Assembly (NCBI GenBank): GCA_026184435.1
Contig: CP046447.1
DNA length: 64,000 nt
Strand: one strand, 5' to 3'
From: JAADFF01 sp013153035
GTDB lineage: Bacteria; Coprothermobacterota; Coprothermobacteria; Coprothermobacterales; JAADFF01
The notes under the pieces are model-generated. The model was not told the origin of the DNA. It saw only the letters and a program-made list of their open reading frames with translations, and did not search any database. This document shows, piece after piece, positions 1 through 12,212 of this stretch (its first letter is position 1; every line of letters begins with the position of its first letter). Made by a program: the position numbers and the translations under genes.

Positions 1-546
1 GACGAGATAAAAGATATTGCCGAACAGACTAATTTGTTGGCACTCAACGCTGCTATTGAGGCAGCAAGGGCCGGTGATGCCGGAAAAGGATTTGCTGTTG
101 TGGCAGAAGAGATCAGAAAACTGGCAGAGAAATCTAAAGAGTCGGTAGAGCATATTAGGGATATGGTTACAAAGCTTCGTCAAAGTGCGGCTGATGCCAG
201 TAGACAGAGTGATGAATTGTCTGCTCAGGTGAAGGCTTTAACGGAGCATGCAGAAAAAACCACAGATGAAATACTGGGTATCATAGAGCAGATAAAATCA
301 GTATCTCAGATGACAGAGTCTTTGGCTGCTACATCTGAAGAATTATCAGCCACTGTGTCTGAGGTAAAAAGTGGTACAGACAGGGTGACACAGCAGACGG
401 AATCTATGGCACAAGGTGCCACTCAGATAGCAGAGATAGTAACAAGGATGGAAGAAGAGCTGGAGAAGTTAGTGGAAGATAATGAAGAAATATATGCTAC
501 TGCTGAGCGACTCAGGGCAGAGGCAGAACTTTACAAGGTTCAGTAG
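1..546 (+). CDS. Methyl-accepting chemotaxis protein, C-terminal part
   Basis: The frame is open from the first base, so this is the 3' end of a longer gene. The visible 181 residues are the cytoplasmic signalling domain of a chemoreceptor: the hairpin tip (EQTNLLALNAAIEAARAG) lies near residues 9-26, followed by the returning coiled-coil helix with the conserved FAVVAEEIRKLAEKS stretch. This tip binds CheA and CheW in the family; long Glu/Gln/Ala-rich helix follows, where methylation sites normally lie. The sensor and membrane part are outside the window, so ligand and topology cannot be judged. A hairpin terminator follows at 632-655. Confidence 0.95.
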   Translation, partial: DEIKDIAEQTNLLALNAAIEAARAGDAGKGFAVVAEEIRKLAEKSKESVEHIRDMVTKLRQSAADASRQSDELSAQVKALTEHAEKTTDEILGIIEQIKSVSQMTESLAATSEELSATVSEVKSGTDRVTQQTESMAQGATQIAEIVTRMEEELEKLVEDNEEIYATAERLRAEAELYKVQ

Positions 547-631
547 TATTGAAGTACCATTATAAACTTTTATGGGCCTTTATATTATAATGTTGCTTGA
601 GATGAAGAGGTAGACACTCCCTCCTCTCAAT

Positions 632-668
632 GGGACCACCATGTCAGATGGTCCCTGCCCTTTTTCTT
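632..668 (+). terminator. Terminator of the chemoreceptor gene
   Basis: Hairpin with a 7-bp stem (GGGACCA / TGGTCCC, 632-638 with 649-655) followed by CTGCCC and a T-rich tract (CTTTTTCTTT). Confidence 0.7.
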
Positions 669-694
669 TATATGTATGGGATAGAACGAGGTAG

Positions 695-1954
695 TTAGCT
701 ACTAAGATGTCCTGTGTTTGTTCCCTCTTTTACGGCCACCAGTGGATATACGATAAGTGCCGTGCCCCCAACTATGGCTAGAGCAACGCCTACGCCAAAT
801 GCATCTGCCAGTGCGCCCATGATAGGTGCTAGTGCAGCGGCAAGGAGACTTTTAATCTGACTTTCTACGGAAAGTCCTGTTGCCATGCTACCGGCAGGAA
901 TAATCTCAGATATGTAATCAAGCATAATAGGTCTTCTGAGGTTCTGAAGTACATACAGTACGAGGAACATCAGCACGGCTACATAATACCAACCTATATG
1001 GTAAAACACACCTGCCAATGTAACACCCAGAATGCCTATAATATATAGCGTATTTATGAGACCTGTGAGATTATTACCTGCCATGTTTTTCACCTTGTAT
1101 GCATTACGAGAGGCAAAAGAGTTTATGAAGTAGATAATGGAGTATACGATACCAACAATAATAGCTGTGCGCTGCTGACCTGTGAGCCATAGTAGTATAG
1201 GCATGGCAAGTGCCATTTGCTTTAGCAATGGCTGTAGATAATCTTTGGTACCCCTAAATACACCCATAAAGATAGATGAGTTCATAAATGCCCTTAGTAT
1301 AATAGGGTCTTTAAACATATTTATAAAGTCTGACAAAGTCTCTGTTTTCTTTTTCTTCTTTTTCACAAACTGGTCAAGTTCCTTGGGGTATGTCGCCAGA
1401 TTGATGAGGTTGAGCACATAGGGGATAAGGGATATGGCAAATACTACACGGTAGTTGCCATACCATGCCACAAGAAAACCGGCAAGGAGGGCATTAACGG
1501 CGGAGCCCATCTGAGACCATGAGCGAGTGGCCCCATAGTACATGGTTTTTAAGTGTTCCCAGCCTTTAATTTTTAGGTATGCCAGTATCAGTGCTTTATG
1601 TGTGCCACTGCGGAATGCCTCACCCATGGCAAAAAGCACCATAGCGATGGCATATGCCCAGAAGTTGGGTATAAAGAAGAATATGAGAAATGACACGATA
1701 TATGAGGACATGGACATGACCATAGATAATCTTCGCCCAAATGTGTCGGCAAATATACCTGTGGGTATCTCAAGCAGGTTGGTAGAGATTTCCATAATAC
1801 TGTAGAGCACACCAATCTGGAAGAAGTCAAACCCTTGGGAGCGGAAGAATAGTATCATAAAAGGCTCAAAGAGCCTGAGGTTTTTCAGAAAGCCGTAGGC
1901 TGCAAATCTGTAAAATTGAAAATCTTTCTCAAAAGTCTCGGGTTTCTGATCCAC
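695..1954 (-). CDS. MFS transporter (first of two tandem paralogues)
   Basis: A 419-residue integral membrane protein with about 12 hydrophobic segments and an MFS motif-A-like loop (GIFADTFGRR) between segments 2 and 3. It is closely related in layout to its upstream neighbour: both begin with FAAYGFLKNLRL and carry LEIPTG just before motif A. The frame is open up to a GTG at 1963, but the Shine-Dalgarno GGAGG lies inside that version, with a GTG eight bases after it at 1954, so I place the start there. A basic cytoplasmic stretch (VKKKKKKTETL) marks the central loop. Substrate unknown. Probably co-transcribed with 1960-3207. Confidence 0.9.
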   Translation of the reverse strand: MDQKPETFEKDFQFYRFAAYGFLKNLRLFEPFMILFFRSQGFDFFQIGVLYSIMEISTNLLEIPTGIFADTFGRRLSMVMSMSSYIVSFLIFFFIPNFWAYAIAMVLFAMGEAFRSGTHKALILAYLKIKGWEHLKTMYYGATRSWSQMGSAVNALLAGFLVAWYGNYRVVFAISLIPYVLNLINLATYPKELDQFVKKKKKKTETLSDFINMFKDPIILRAFMNSSIFMGVFRGTKDYLQPLLKQMALAMPILLWLTGQQRTAIIVGIVYSIIYFINSFASRNAYKVKNMAGNNLTGLINTLYIIGILGVTLAGVFYHIGWYYVAVLMFLVLYVLQNLRRPIMLDYISEIIPAGSMATGLSVESQIKSLLAAALAPIMGALADAFGVGVALAIVGGTALIVYPLVAVKEGTNTGHLSS

Positions 1955-1959
1955 ACCTC

Positions 1960-3207
1960 TCACCTCCCTGTAGATACATTATATGCCACCTGTTTTTCTA
2001 CTAATGCTATGGGATATAAGATGAGACCTACAACTCCTACAGCAATGAGTGCCATGTGTATGCCCCATGTATCTGCTACTTTTCCGGCTATAGGGGCAAT
2101 GATGCCCGATGTGATGGTTGTTAGCTGTGTTTCTGCTGATAGTGCCATTGCCATGTTTTCTACTGCCACTGTGTCTGATATGTAGTCAATAATAAACGGT
2201 CGTGCCAGGTTGAGGGTTATGTAGATTACTATGAATATAAAAGCTGCCATAATATTCATCTGAATATATAGGCTTAGCCCGGCCAGTATCAGTAATGTGC
2301 CCGTAAGGATGTATAGGCTGTTGATGATGATGTGAGACCTATCTATAAACACCTTCTCCAGTACATAGGCATGCTTTGATGCCCGTGAGCTGAGTATATA
2401 GATGATGAGGTATGTAAAGCCAATGAGTATGGCTTCTCTCTGCTTACCTGATAGCCACAGCATCATCGGTATGCTAAGGGCTACGCTCTTCAGTATAGGT
2501 TGCAGGTAATCCTTGGTGCCTCTAAATATACCTGTAGATACCGATGAATTTAAGAGTATGCGTAAAACTTTAGGATGTGTCAGTAGCCATATAAACTCCT
2601 TAGTAGCTGATAAACTGCTTCTTCTCTTCATGCCTTTTTCATCTATGTAGTCAGGGTAAGAGAGTATATTGAAGAAGTTTATCATCATGAAAAAGGTAGA
2701 GGCAATGAATGTTGTCTTGTAATCCCCCCACAGGGCTATGAGTAGTCCTGAAAGTAGTGCATTGATAGCGGCTCCAATTTGCCACCAGCTTCTTACACTG
2801 CCATAGTATTGTTTTCTCATATGCTCTAATCCATGAATCTTCAAATAGCTCATAATCATGGCATTGTGTGTACCACTGCGAAATGCCTCTGCAGCACCAA
2901 GCATGAACATGGCACATGCGAAAAAATAAAAGCTTTTCATGAAGAGAAATAGTGGCAGTATGAGTATATAGATACCCATAGATATGAGTAGAGACTTCTT
3001 CCTGCCGTATGTATCGGCGATAATACCCGTTGGTATCTCCAGTATATTAACGGCAAACTCCCTTATGGCATATAGTATGCCTATTTGAAAATACGATAGA
3101 CCTACTGAAAGAAAGTATAAAAGCATAAAGGGCTGGTATAGCCTTAGATTCTTCAGAAATCCATATGCGGCAAATTTTATGTATTGGATATCCTTTTTCC
3201 CCTCCAT
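1960..3207 (-). CDS. MFS transporter (second tandem paralogue)
   Basis: A 415-residue, 12-segment MFS protein with motif-A-like GIIADTYGRKK. First gene of a two-gene unit; its stop lies only 5 bases before the chosen start of the next paralogue, so the pair reads as a tandem duplication in one operon. Conserved features shared with the copy are LEIPTGI, the FRSGTH loop and FRGTKDYLQP in the second half. A TATAAT (3217-3222) sits only nine bases before the ATG and there is no clear Shine-Dalgarno, so the transcript may be nearly leaderless. Substrate unknown; the two may differ in specificity or form a heterodimer, which is speculation. Confidence 0.9.
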   Translation of the reverse strand: MEGKKDIQYIKFAAYGFLKNLRLYQPFMLLYFLSVGLSYFQIGILYAIREFAVNILEIPTGIIADTYGRKKSLLISMGIYILILPLFLFMKSFYFFACAMFMLGAAEAFRSGTHNAMIMSYLKIHGLEHMRKQYYGSVRSWWQIGAAINALLSGLLIALWGDYKTTFIASTFFMMINFFNILSYPDYIDEKGMKRRSSLSATKEFIWLLTHPKVLRILLNSSVSTGIFRGTKDYLQPILKSVALSIPMMLWLSGKQREAILIGFTYLIIYILSSRASKHAYVLEKVFIDRSHIIINSLYILTGTLLILAGLSLYIQMNIMAAFIFIVIYITLNLARPFIIDYISDTVAVENMAMALSAETQLTTITSGIIAPIAGKVADTWGIHMALIAVGVVGLILYPIALVEKQVAYNVSTGR

Positions 3208-3242
3208 AGCCCTATCATTATACAGGGCTGATGCATAAATAT

Positions 3243-3271
3243 TTGACGGATTGGCTAAATTAACCTATAAT
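3243..3271 (+). promoter_or_regulatory. SigA-type promoter of the stalk-domain protein gene
   Basis: TTGACG (3243-3248), 17-base spacer, TATAAT (3266-3271), followed after about 20 bases by AGGAGG at 3292-3297. One of the best consensus promoters in the window. Confidence 0.8.
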
Positions 3272-3304
3272 TATCTGATATGCGATTTATGAGGAGGTGT
3301 GAAT

Positions 3305-4630
3305 GTGAAGAAGTTTCTTTTGTGGAGTATAGTGCTATCGTTTGTTGTGGGTATGCTCATGATACCTATGCCTACCCCATCTACATATGCAGGAGATTGT
3401 GCCGGTATCAAAGTGCTTTTTGACAATGCACACGGAGAAACAGCCGGTAATGCCGACTGGTCTATCGATGGAGCATATTCCTCCTTTGCCGATGCCTTGA
3501 GAAAAGAGGGAATGGGGGTAGACCAGTGGGGCAATACTGAATGCCGGAGATGTGGCGAGGACGACGATCCCATTACATACGATGTTCTTCAGAAATACAA
3601 TGTATATGTTGTTCCAGAGCCCAATGTCAACTTTACCCCGAGAGAACGTGCTGCCATATTGATGTTTATCAAAAATGGTGGTGGTGTCTTATTTATGGGT
3701 GACCACTGGGGTAGCGATAGAAACAACGACGGTTGGGATAGTGTTGAGATTATCAACGGCTTTACCCAGTGGATGGCTACCGATAAAGATTATGACCTTA
3801 CAAAGCCCTACATATACGATAAAGACTTTGCTGGTAGACTAGGCTTCAGGTATACCTTTGAAGGTGCCGATGATGATCATATATCTAACTTCATGAAAGA
3901 CCATCCCGTAGTTCAGGGATTATCTTATGTAGGTTCTTGGGGTGGTGGTGTAATAAAGAATCTTGGCTTTGGCAATGCAAACACTGTCATATGGTACAAC
4001 TCTTCAGAAAACGATGTTTACCTCATAGCCGGTTTCTACTTTAAAGGTAGATTTGCCTCTATTGCGGACTCTGGTGTATTTGATGATGGTACTGGTGCAG
4101 AGGGAGATAAACTCTATGATGGTTGGAACTACGGTAGCGATGCCCTTATGGGTATAAATACCATTAAGTGGCTTGCCGGTTGTCTACCAGCAGGACCAGA
4201 GTTTACCGGTAAAAAACTCTTTTTATATATAAATGATAAGAATATTGTTACCTACGATGGTAAAACACATGTACTTGAGAAGAAGACCATAGATGCTGCT
4301 CCATTTATAGATAAAGAGGCATGGCGCACCCTTGTGCCTGTGCGATTTGTATCTGAAAACATGGGACTGAGAATAGATTGGAACGGTAAGACCAGAGAAG
4401 TAACTATTACCTCTGCTGATAAGCAGATAGTGCTCAAGATAGGCTCTAAAAACGTTGTTGTCAAGGATCTTGCCACAGGTAAAGAGACTAAGCAAACCAT
4501 AGATGTGGCTCCCCGTATCATACCCCCGGGTAGAACTGTTGTGCCACTAAGGTTTATATCGGAGACCATGGGTATGCAGGTGCGCTGGAGGGCAAGGCAG
4601 AAGTATATCGTCATTACATCTGGAGAGTAA
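3305..4630 (+). CDS. Secreted protein with copper-amine-oxidase-N stalk domain
   Basis: A 441-residue exported protein. Residues 1-29 are a signal peptide (KK, hydrophobic core, cleavage likely after TYA). Residues ~32-290 form an alpha/beta domain with LFDNAHGE near the start and GGGVLFMGDHWG in the middle, suggesting a ThuA/class-I-amidotransferase-like flavodoxin fold; no complete catalytic triad can be assigned. The C-terminal ~140 residues hold two copper-amine-oxidase N-terminal-like (stalk) repeats with LVPVRFVSENMG and VVPLRFISETMG, common on secreted proteins of thermophilic Bacillota. The frame opens at a GTG at 3299, but AGGAGG ends at 3297, so the GTG at 3305 (MKKFLLWS) is the better start. 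Function unknown; surface hydrolase or binding protein possible. Confidence 0.88.
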   Translation: MKKFLLWSIVLSFVVGMLMIPMPTPSTYAGDCAGIKVLFDNAHGETAGNADWSIDGAYSSFADALRKEGMGVDQWGNTECRRCGEDDDPITYDVLQKYNVYVVPEPNVNFTPRERAAILMFIKNGGGVLFMGDHWGSDRNNDGWDSVEIINGFTQWMATDKDYDLTKPYIYDKDFAGRLGFRYTFEGADDDHISNFMKDHPVVQGLSYVGSWGGGVIKNLGFGNANTVIWYNSSENDVYLIAGFYFKGRFASIADSGVFDDGTGAEGDKLYDGWNYGSDALMGINTIKWLAGCLPAGPEFTGKKLFLYINDKNIVTYDGKTHVLEKKTIDAAPFIDKEAWRTLVPVRFVSENMGLRIDWNGKTREVTITSADKQIVLKIGSKNVVVKDLATGKETKQTIDVAPRIIPPGRTVVPLRFISETMGMQVRWRARQKYIVITSGE

Positions 4631-4635
4631 TAAAA

Positions 4636-4656
4636 GGGCGGGCATAAGCCCGCCCC
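4636..4656. terminator. Bidirectional terminator
   Basis: Perfect 8-bp GGGCGGGC / GCCCGCCC hairpin with a 4-base loop, directly after the stop at 4630 and directly after the stop of the minus-strand peptide gene at 4663. On the minus strand it is followed by CTTTTATTA. Confidence 0.85.
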
Positions 4657-4662
4657 TTATAT

Positions 4663-4764
4663 TTATATATAGATGGGAAACCATATACAGAAACCCCACC
4701 AAACCAATAAAGCAAAGAATAAAAAAACCCCAGTCCACAACAAGAATGAAAGCCCCTCCCACAT
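4663..4764 (-). CDS. Small hydrophobic peptide (33 aa), previously easy to miss
   Basis: A minus-strand frame of 33 codons ending in TAA. Translation begins MWEGLSFLLWTG and ends FCIWFPIYI; nearly the whole chain is one hydrophobic, Trp-rich membrane segment (six Trp). A strong Shine-Dalgarno (GGAGG, eight bases before the ATG, in a longer run GGGGAGGTGGAGGGG) precedes it and a perfect terminator hairpin (4636-4656, T-rich on this strand) follows seven bases after the stop. It explains the strikingly G-poor, C/A-rich plus strand between 4680 and 4800. It lies divergent to the rRNA promoter and convergent to the stalk-domain gene. No homologue recognised; function unknown. Confidence 0.6.
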   Translation of the reverse strand: MWEGLSFLLWTGVFLFFALLVWWGFCIWFPIYI

Positions 4765-4828
4765 AGTAAACCCCTCCACCTCCCCATAGACATCCCCAAG
4801 CACCATAAAAGTATACAAAAATACACGA

Positions 4829-4856
4829 TTGACTAGAGTACAAAAGCTGGTATACT
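4829..4856 (+). promoter_or_regulatory. rRNA operon promoter
   Basis: TTGACT (4829-4834), 16-base spacer, TATACT (4851-4856). It is about 45 bases upstream of the 5' arm of the 16S processing stem, the position expected for the rrn promoter. Upstream sequence is A-rich (AAAAGTATACAAAAATAC), compatible with an UP element. Confidence 0.75.
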
Positions 4857-4901
4857 AATAACTGCCTGCCTGGGGAGAGAAAAAACCGGGCACGGCGAGA
4901 G

Positions 4902-4927
4902 AGCGGGAACGCGACCAAGCAGGGAAC
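4902..4927 (+). other. 16S rRNA processing stem, 5' arm
   Basis: Nearly perfect reverse complement of 6637-6662 beyond the 3' end of 16S rRNA (AGCGGGAACGCGACC and GCAGGGAAC are both mirrored, with two mismatches between). The two arms would pair around the 16S rRNA and form the substrate for RNase III-type maturation. The leader 4863-5062 carries no gene. Confidence 0.85.
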
Positions 4928-5062
4928 GAAAGGAAAAGGCAGTGAAGAATACCCCGTGAAGGTATTTGAGACTGCCGTACTCCGCAAGTGATATAAGAGC
5001 TTGGGGATAAAAACTTTCCATGGATAGAAACGAAAGGCCGTGAGGTCTTGAGGATAAAGTAT

Positions 5063-6631
<1,569 letters not shown>

Positions 6632-6636
6632 GAGAA

Positions 6637-6662
6637 GTTCCCTGCGAGGTCGCGTTCCCGCT
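6637..6662 (+). other. 16S rRNA processing stem, 3' arm
   Basis: Pairs with 4902-4927. The 16S-23S spacer (6624-6719) is only about 96 bases, holds this arm and the 5' arm of the 23S stem, and contains no tRNA gene. Confidence 0.85.
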
Positions 6663-6671
6663 GAGGGTGAA

Positions 6672-6710
6672 GACCCCAGCACGCGAGCAAACGGGCAGTA
6701 ACAGGTAGAG
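6672..6710 (+). other. 23S rRNA processing stem, 5' arm
   Basis: GGGCAGTAACAGGTAGAG (to 6710) is the reverse complement of the sequence from 9767 onward, and the preceding ACCCCAGCACGCGAGC mirrors GCTCGTGTGCTGGGGTT near 9787-9803. Together they give a long interrupted stem around the 23S rRNA. Confidence 0.85.
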
Positions 6711-6719
6711 GGTAAGAAA

Positions 6720-9760
<3,041 letters not shown>

Positions 9761-9766
9761 TTTTAA

Positions 9767-9803
9767 CTCTACCTGTTACTGCCGGATGCTCGTGTGCTGG
9801 GGT
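9767..9803 (+). other. 23S rRNA processing stem, 3' arm
   Basis: CTCTACCTGTTACTGCC pairs perfectly over 17 bases with the 5' arm before the 23S gene, and the stem continues into GCTCGTGTGCTGGGGTT. It fills the spacer between 23S and 5S. Confidence 0.85.
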
Positions 9804-9815
9804 TTAGAGGTAAAT

Positions 9816-9942
9816 AGTGGGTCTGTGCCCACGTCGTGGGGGTACACCCGGCAACATGCCGAACCCGGAAGTTAAGCCCACGAAGGCCGATGATACTAGT
9901 CACCGCGAGGGGCTGGGAAAGTAGGCCGGTGCAGACCCACTA
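9816..9942 (+). rRNA. rrf: 5S ribosomal RNA
   Basis: About 125 bases closed by the terminal helix AGTGGGTCTG / CAGACCCACT; contains the conserved CCGAACCCGGAAGTTAAGCC core. Last gene of the rrn operon. Confidence 0.95.
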
Positions 9943-9952
9943 TAAAGGTGAG

Positions 9953-9985
9953 AGGGAGCCGCTGGAAAGTGGCTCCCTTTTTTCG
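9953..9985 (+). terminator. rRNA operon terminator
   Basis: AGGGAGCC (9953-9960) pairs with GGCTCCCT (9971-9978) and is followed by a run of seven or more T. Placed just after 5S rRNA. Confidence 0.9.
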
Positions 9986-10582
9986 TTTTGAAGAAAGATA
10001 CAAGAGGTAGTAGATACGGATAGATAGAAGGATGTGGAAGAAGAGATTTTTCTTTTGACAACCTACTTGATCTAATCAATAGATGTGTGCATGGATAGAA
10101 AAAAGTGAAGTAAGACGAAGTGAGGATTGTAGAGGCAGACACCCCGAAAAAGCTATAGTTAAGTGAAAGACAAAGAATGCAAGTAGTTTGATGTAGCAAT
10201 ATGAGATGAGCAGAAAAGCCATAGTGGGTGCCCTGCAAATTATTCAGAAAAGCTATGTGTGATAGGGGTTTTTAGAGTAAGATGTGATATATCCTTATCG
10301 GTTGGTATATTCTCTGAAAGCGTTTCCTTATTTGAAAGGCCGAAGGTATAAAAGATAAAGTGCAACGAGTAAATGCTTTCAATAGCATATTACTGCATAG
10401 CTTTCGGTTGAACACTGAAGAGATAATGAAGGTATCTCATACTTCTTAATGTTTTTATAGTTTTACTCTCCTGTTATTGAACCTCAGATGAATTGATGAA
10501 GCTATGAGTATTTATGCTATGTTTGTGATGACTCACTACCTTGTATTCAGATGATGAATGGTAGCGTTTTTAAAGATTTGCT
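9986..10582. other. Gene-poor interval after the rRNA operon
   Basis: Nearly 600 bases with no convincing reading frame, no tRNA-like T-arm and no strong hairpin. Short frames on the minus strand lack Shine-Dalgarno sites. It is the 3' flank of the ABC exporter gene as well as of the rrn operon. Confidence 0.6.
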
Positions 10583-12094
10583 CTATCTGAATTTTTCCAG
10601 TACCACTGTACTATCTGCTACATCTTCCCACCAGTTTGAGTGGGAGACAATAATGAGTGATTTCCCCATGTTTTTCAGTGTATGGACTATCTGCTGGAAA
10701 ATGTTTTTATATTTGTCATTGACACCTGACTCCGGTTCATCCATGAGAATGATATCGGCATTTGATAGCGCAGCTCTCAGGATATCTATAGCCCTTTTCT
10801 GTCCCCCACTAAGCGTGTCTTTATCAGGGTGAAGCTCTCTATCTAGTGGTAGATCTTCAAACAGTAGATGTAGCCCCAGCTGGTCTATCAATTTTTCTAC
10901 CTTTTCAGGTGATATGTCTTTGTCAAGCTTGATATTTTCATATACGCTACCCGGTATTATTAGTGTGTTTTGTGGTAGGTAATAAAATCTTCCTTTGCCC
11001 TTCTTGATGCAGCCACTGTTCTTCTGCAGGCTACCAGTAAGACTCTTTAGTAAACTACTCTTGCCTATGCCGTTATCTCCCTTGATCAGGATACACTCTC
11101 CCTTATTTACTGTCATAGACACAGGTTTATGTGTTCCATATATAGATACCATGTCTTTGATATCAAGTGGAATATCTGGAGATATGAGACGGCTCTCTTC
11201 TTCATTCATGAGCTTTTCTATGTGTTTCATGGCTATGAGTGCCTTTGATATTCCTACGACGGAGCCAATGATTTTGTCTATCTGTATAAACCACATGGGT
11301 ATGATGCCTATCAGTGCAATGGCTATAGCTTTGTTTTCTCTCATGTTATATACGCATATGGTTGTGGATATCACAGTCATAATATTCATCATTATGTTTC
11401 TGGAGCTTGATAGCACTGCCCATCTCTGGACCGTGTCTTTGTATTTATCTACAATATCTTTTACGATCTGGTGGAAAAATGTGTCAGATATGCTAACTTT
11501 GAGAAATGTGTTTTCTTTCAGTATCATTGTTGTAAGGTTTTGCTTCTGACGAAACACATCTCTGACATGGCCATATAGCTCTTTGGCTACCTTTGTGCTC
11601 CACATTCCATAGAGGCCGTATGCGGTGGATAGCACAATGAGTATAAATGCCGTTTGTATGGAGTATCTGTCTATGAGAAAGAGAATATATATGCCTATAG
11701 CTGTGCCTGTGATGATATTGGCTGGATAGTCAAGGAAGAGTTTCAGCACTGTATTAAGATCGTTATTTACAGTAGTGTGGAGCTTACCACTACCGTAGTG
11801 TGCAAGGGCAGATTCTTCTATAGACCTTAGTTTTTCAAAGATATTTGTTGTGAGTGTGCGATAGATGTTAAAAGAGTATATAAAGTATGTTGCCATACTC
11901 AGGGTGTATAGACATATCCATATAAAAAGTAGGGTAAATATGCGAAAGCTTTCTCCAGCTATAGTAGTACCAAGTCCAACCATTAGCTGAGTCTGTGCTA
12001 TATATGTGGCTGTATGTAGCAGACTGTAGATGCCTACATATATGGCCAGCGTATTTATACTTCCATACCACTTTTGGGCTTTCTGGTTTTTCAT
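10583..12094 (-). CDS. ABC exporter, fused membrane and ATPase domains
   Basis: A 503-residue half-transporter: residues ~1-300 contain about six membrane segments, the remainder is a nucleotide-binding domain with Walker A GDNGIGKSSL, Q-loop YLPQNTLI, signature LSGGQKRA, Walker B IILMDEPES and switch His (IIVSHSN). Such proteins export lipids, peptides or drugs as dimers. At 503 residues it is short for the family (usually ~570-600), mainly in the ATPase domain. The frame opens at 12136, but AGGAG lies seven bases before the ATG at 12094 (MKNQKAQKW), and a TATAAT lies at 12120-12125, so the shorter start is favoured. No partner gene adjacent; substrate unknown. Confidence 0.9.
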   Translation of the reverse strand: MKNQKAQKWYGSINTLAIYVGIYSLLHTATYIAQTQLMVGLGTTIAGESFRIFTLLFIWICLYTLSMATYFIYSFNIYRTLTTNIFEKLRSIEESALAHYGSGKLHTTVNNDLNTVLKLFLDYPANIITGTAIGIYILFLIDRYSIQTAFILIVLSTAYGLYGMWSTKVAKELYGHVRDVFRQKQNLTTMILKENTFLKVSISDTFFHQIVKDIVDKYKDTVQRWAVLSSSRNIMMNIMTVISTTICVYNMRENKAIAIALIGIIPMWFIQIDKIIGSVVGISKALIAMKHIEKLMNEEESRLISPDIPLDIKDMVSIYGTHKPVSMTVNKGECILIKGDNGIGKSSLLKSLTGSLQKNSGCIKKGKGRFYYLPQNTLIIPGSVYENIKLDKDISPEKVEKLIDQLGLHLLFEDLPLDRELHPDKDTLSGGQKRAIDILRAALSNADIILMDEPESGVNDKYKNIFQQIVHTLKNMGKSLIIVSHSNWWEDVADSTVVLEKFR

Positions 12095-12157
12095 AGGTAT
12101 CTCCTGCGTGTTTTTGTATATTATACAAATTTCCATGATTATTTAGACTATAAAAAA

Positions 12158-12176
12158 GCCCCGCATCATGCGGGGC
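12158..12176 (-). terminator. Terminator of the oleate hydratase gene
   Basis: GCCCCGCATCATGCGGGGC hairpin followed on the minus strand by TTTTTTA. Confidence 0.9.
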
Positions 12177-12212
12177 GTGAGGTGATTTCCCCTAAGGGAA
12201 AGGGGAGAGGAG

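Noticed and set aside
10995..11549. A 184-codon plus-strand frame with hydrophobic stretches over the ABC exporter
   Set aside because: It is the complement of membrane-segment codons of the real minus-strand gene; no Shine-Dalgarno.
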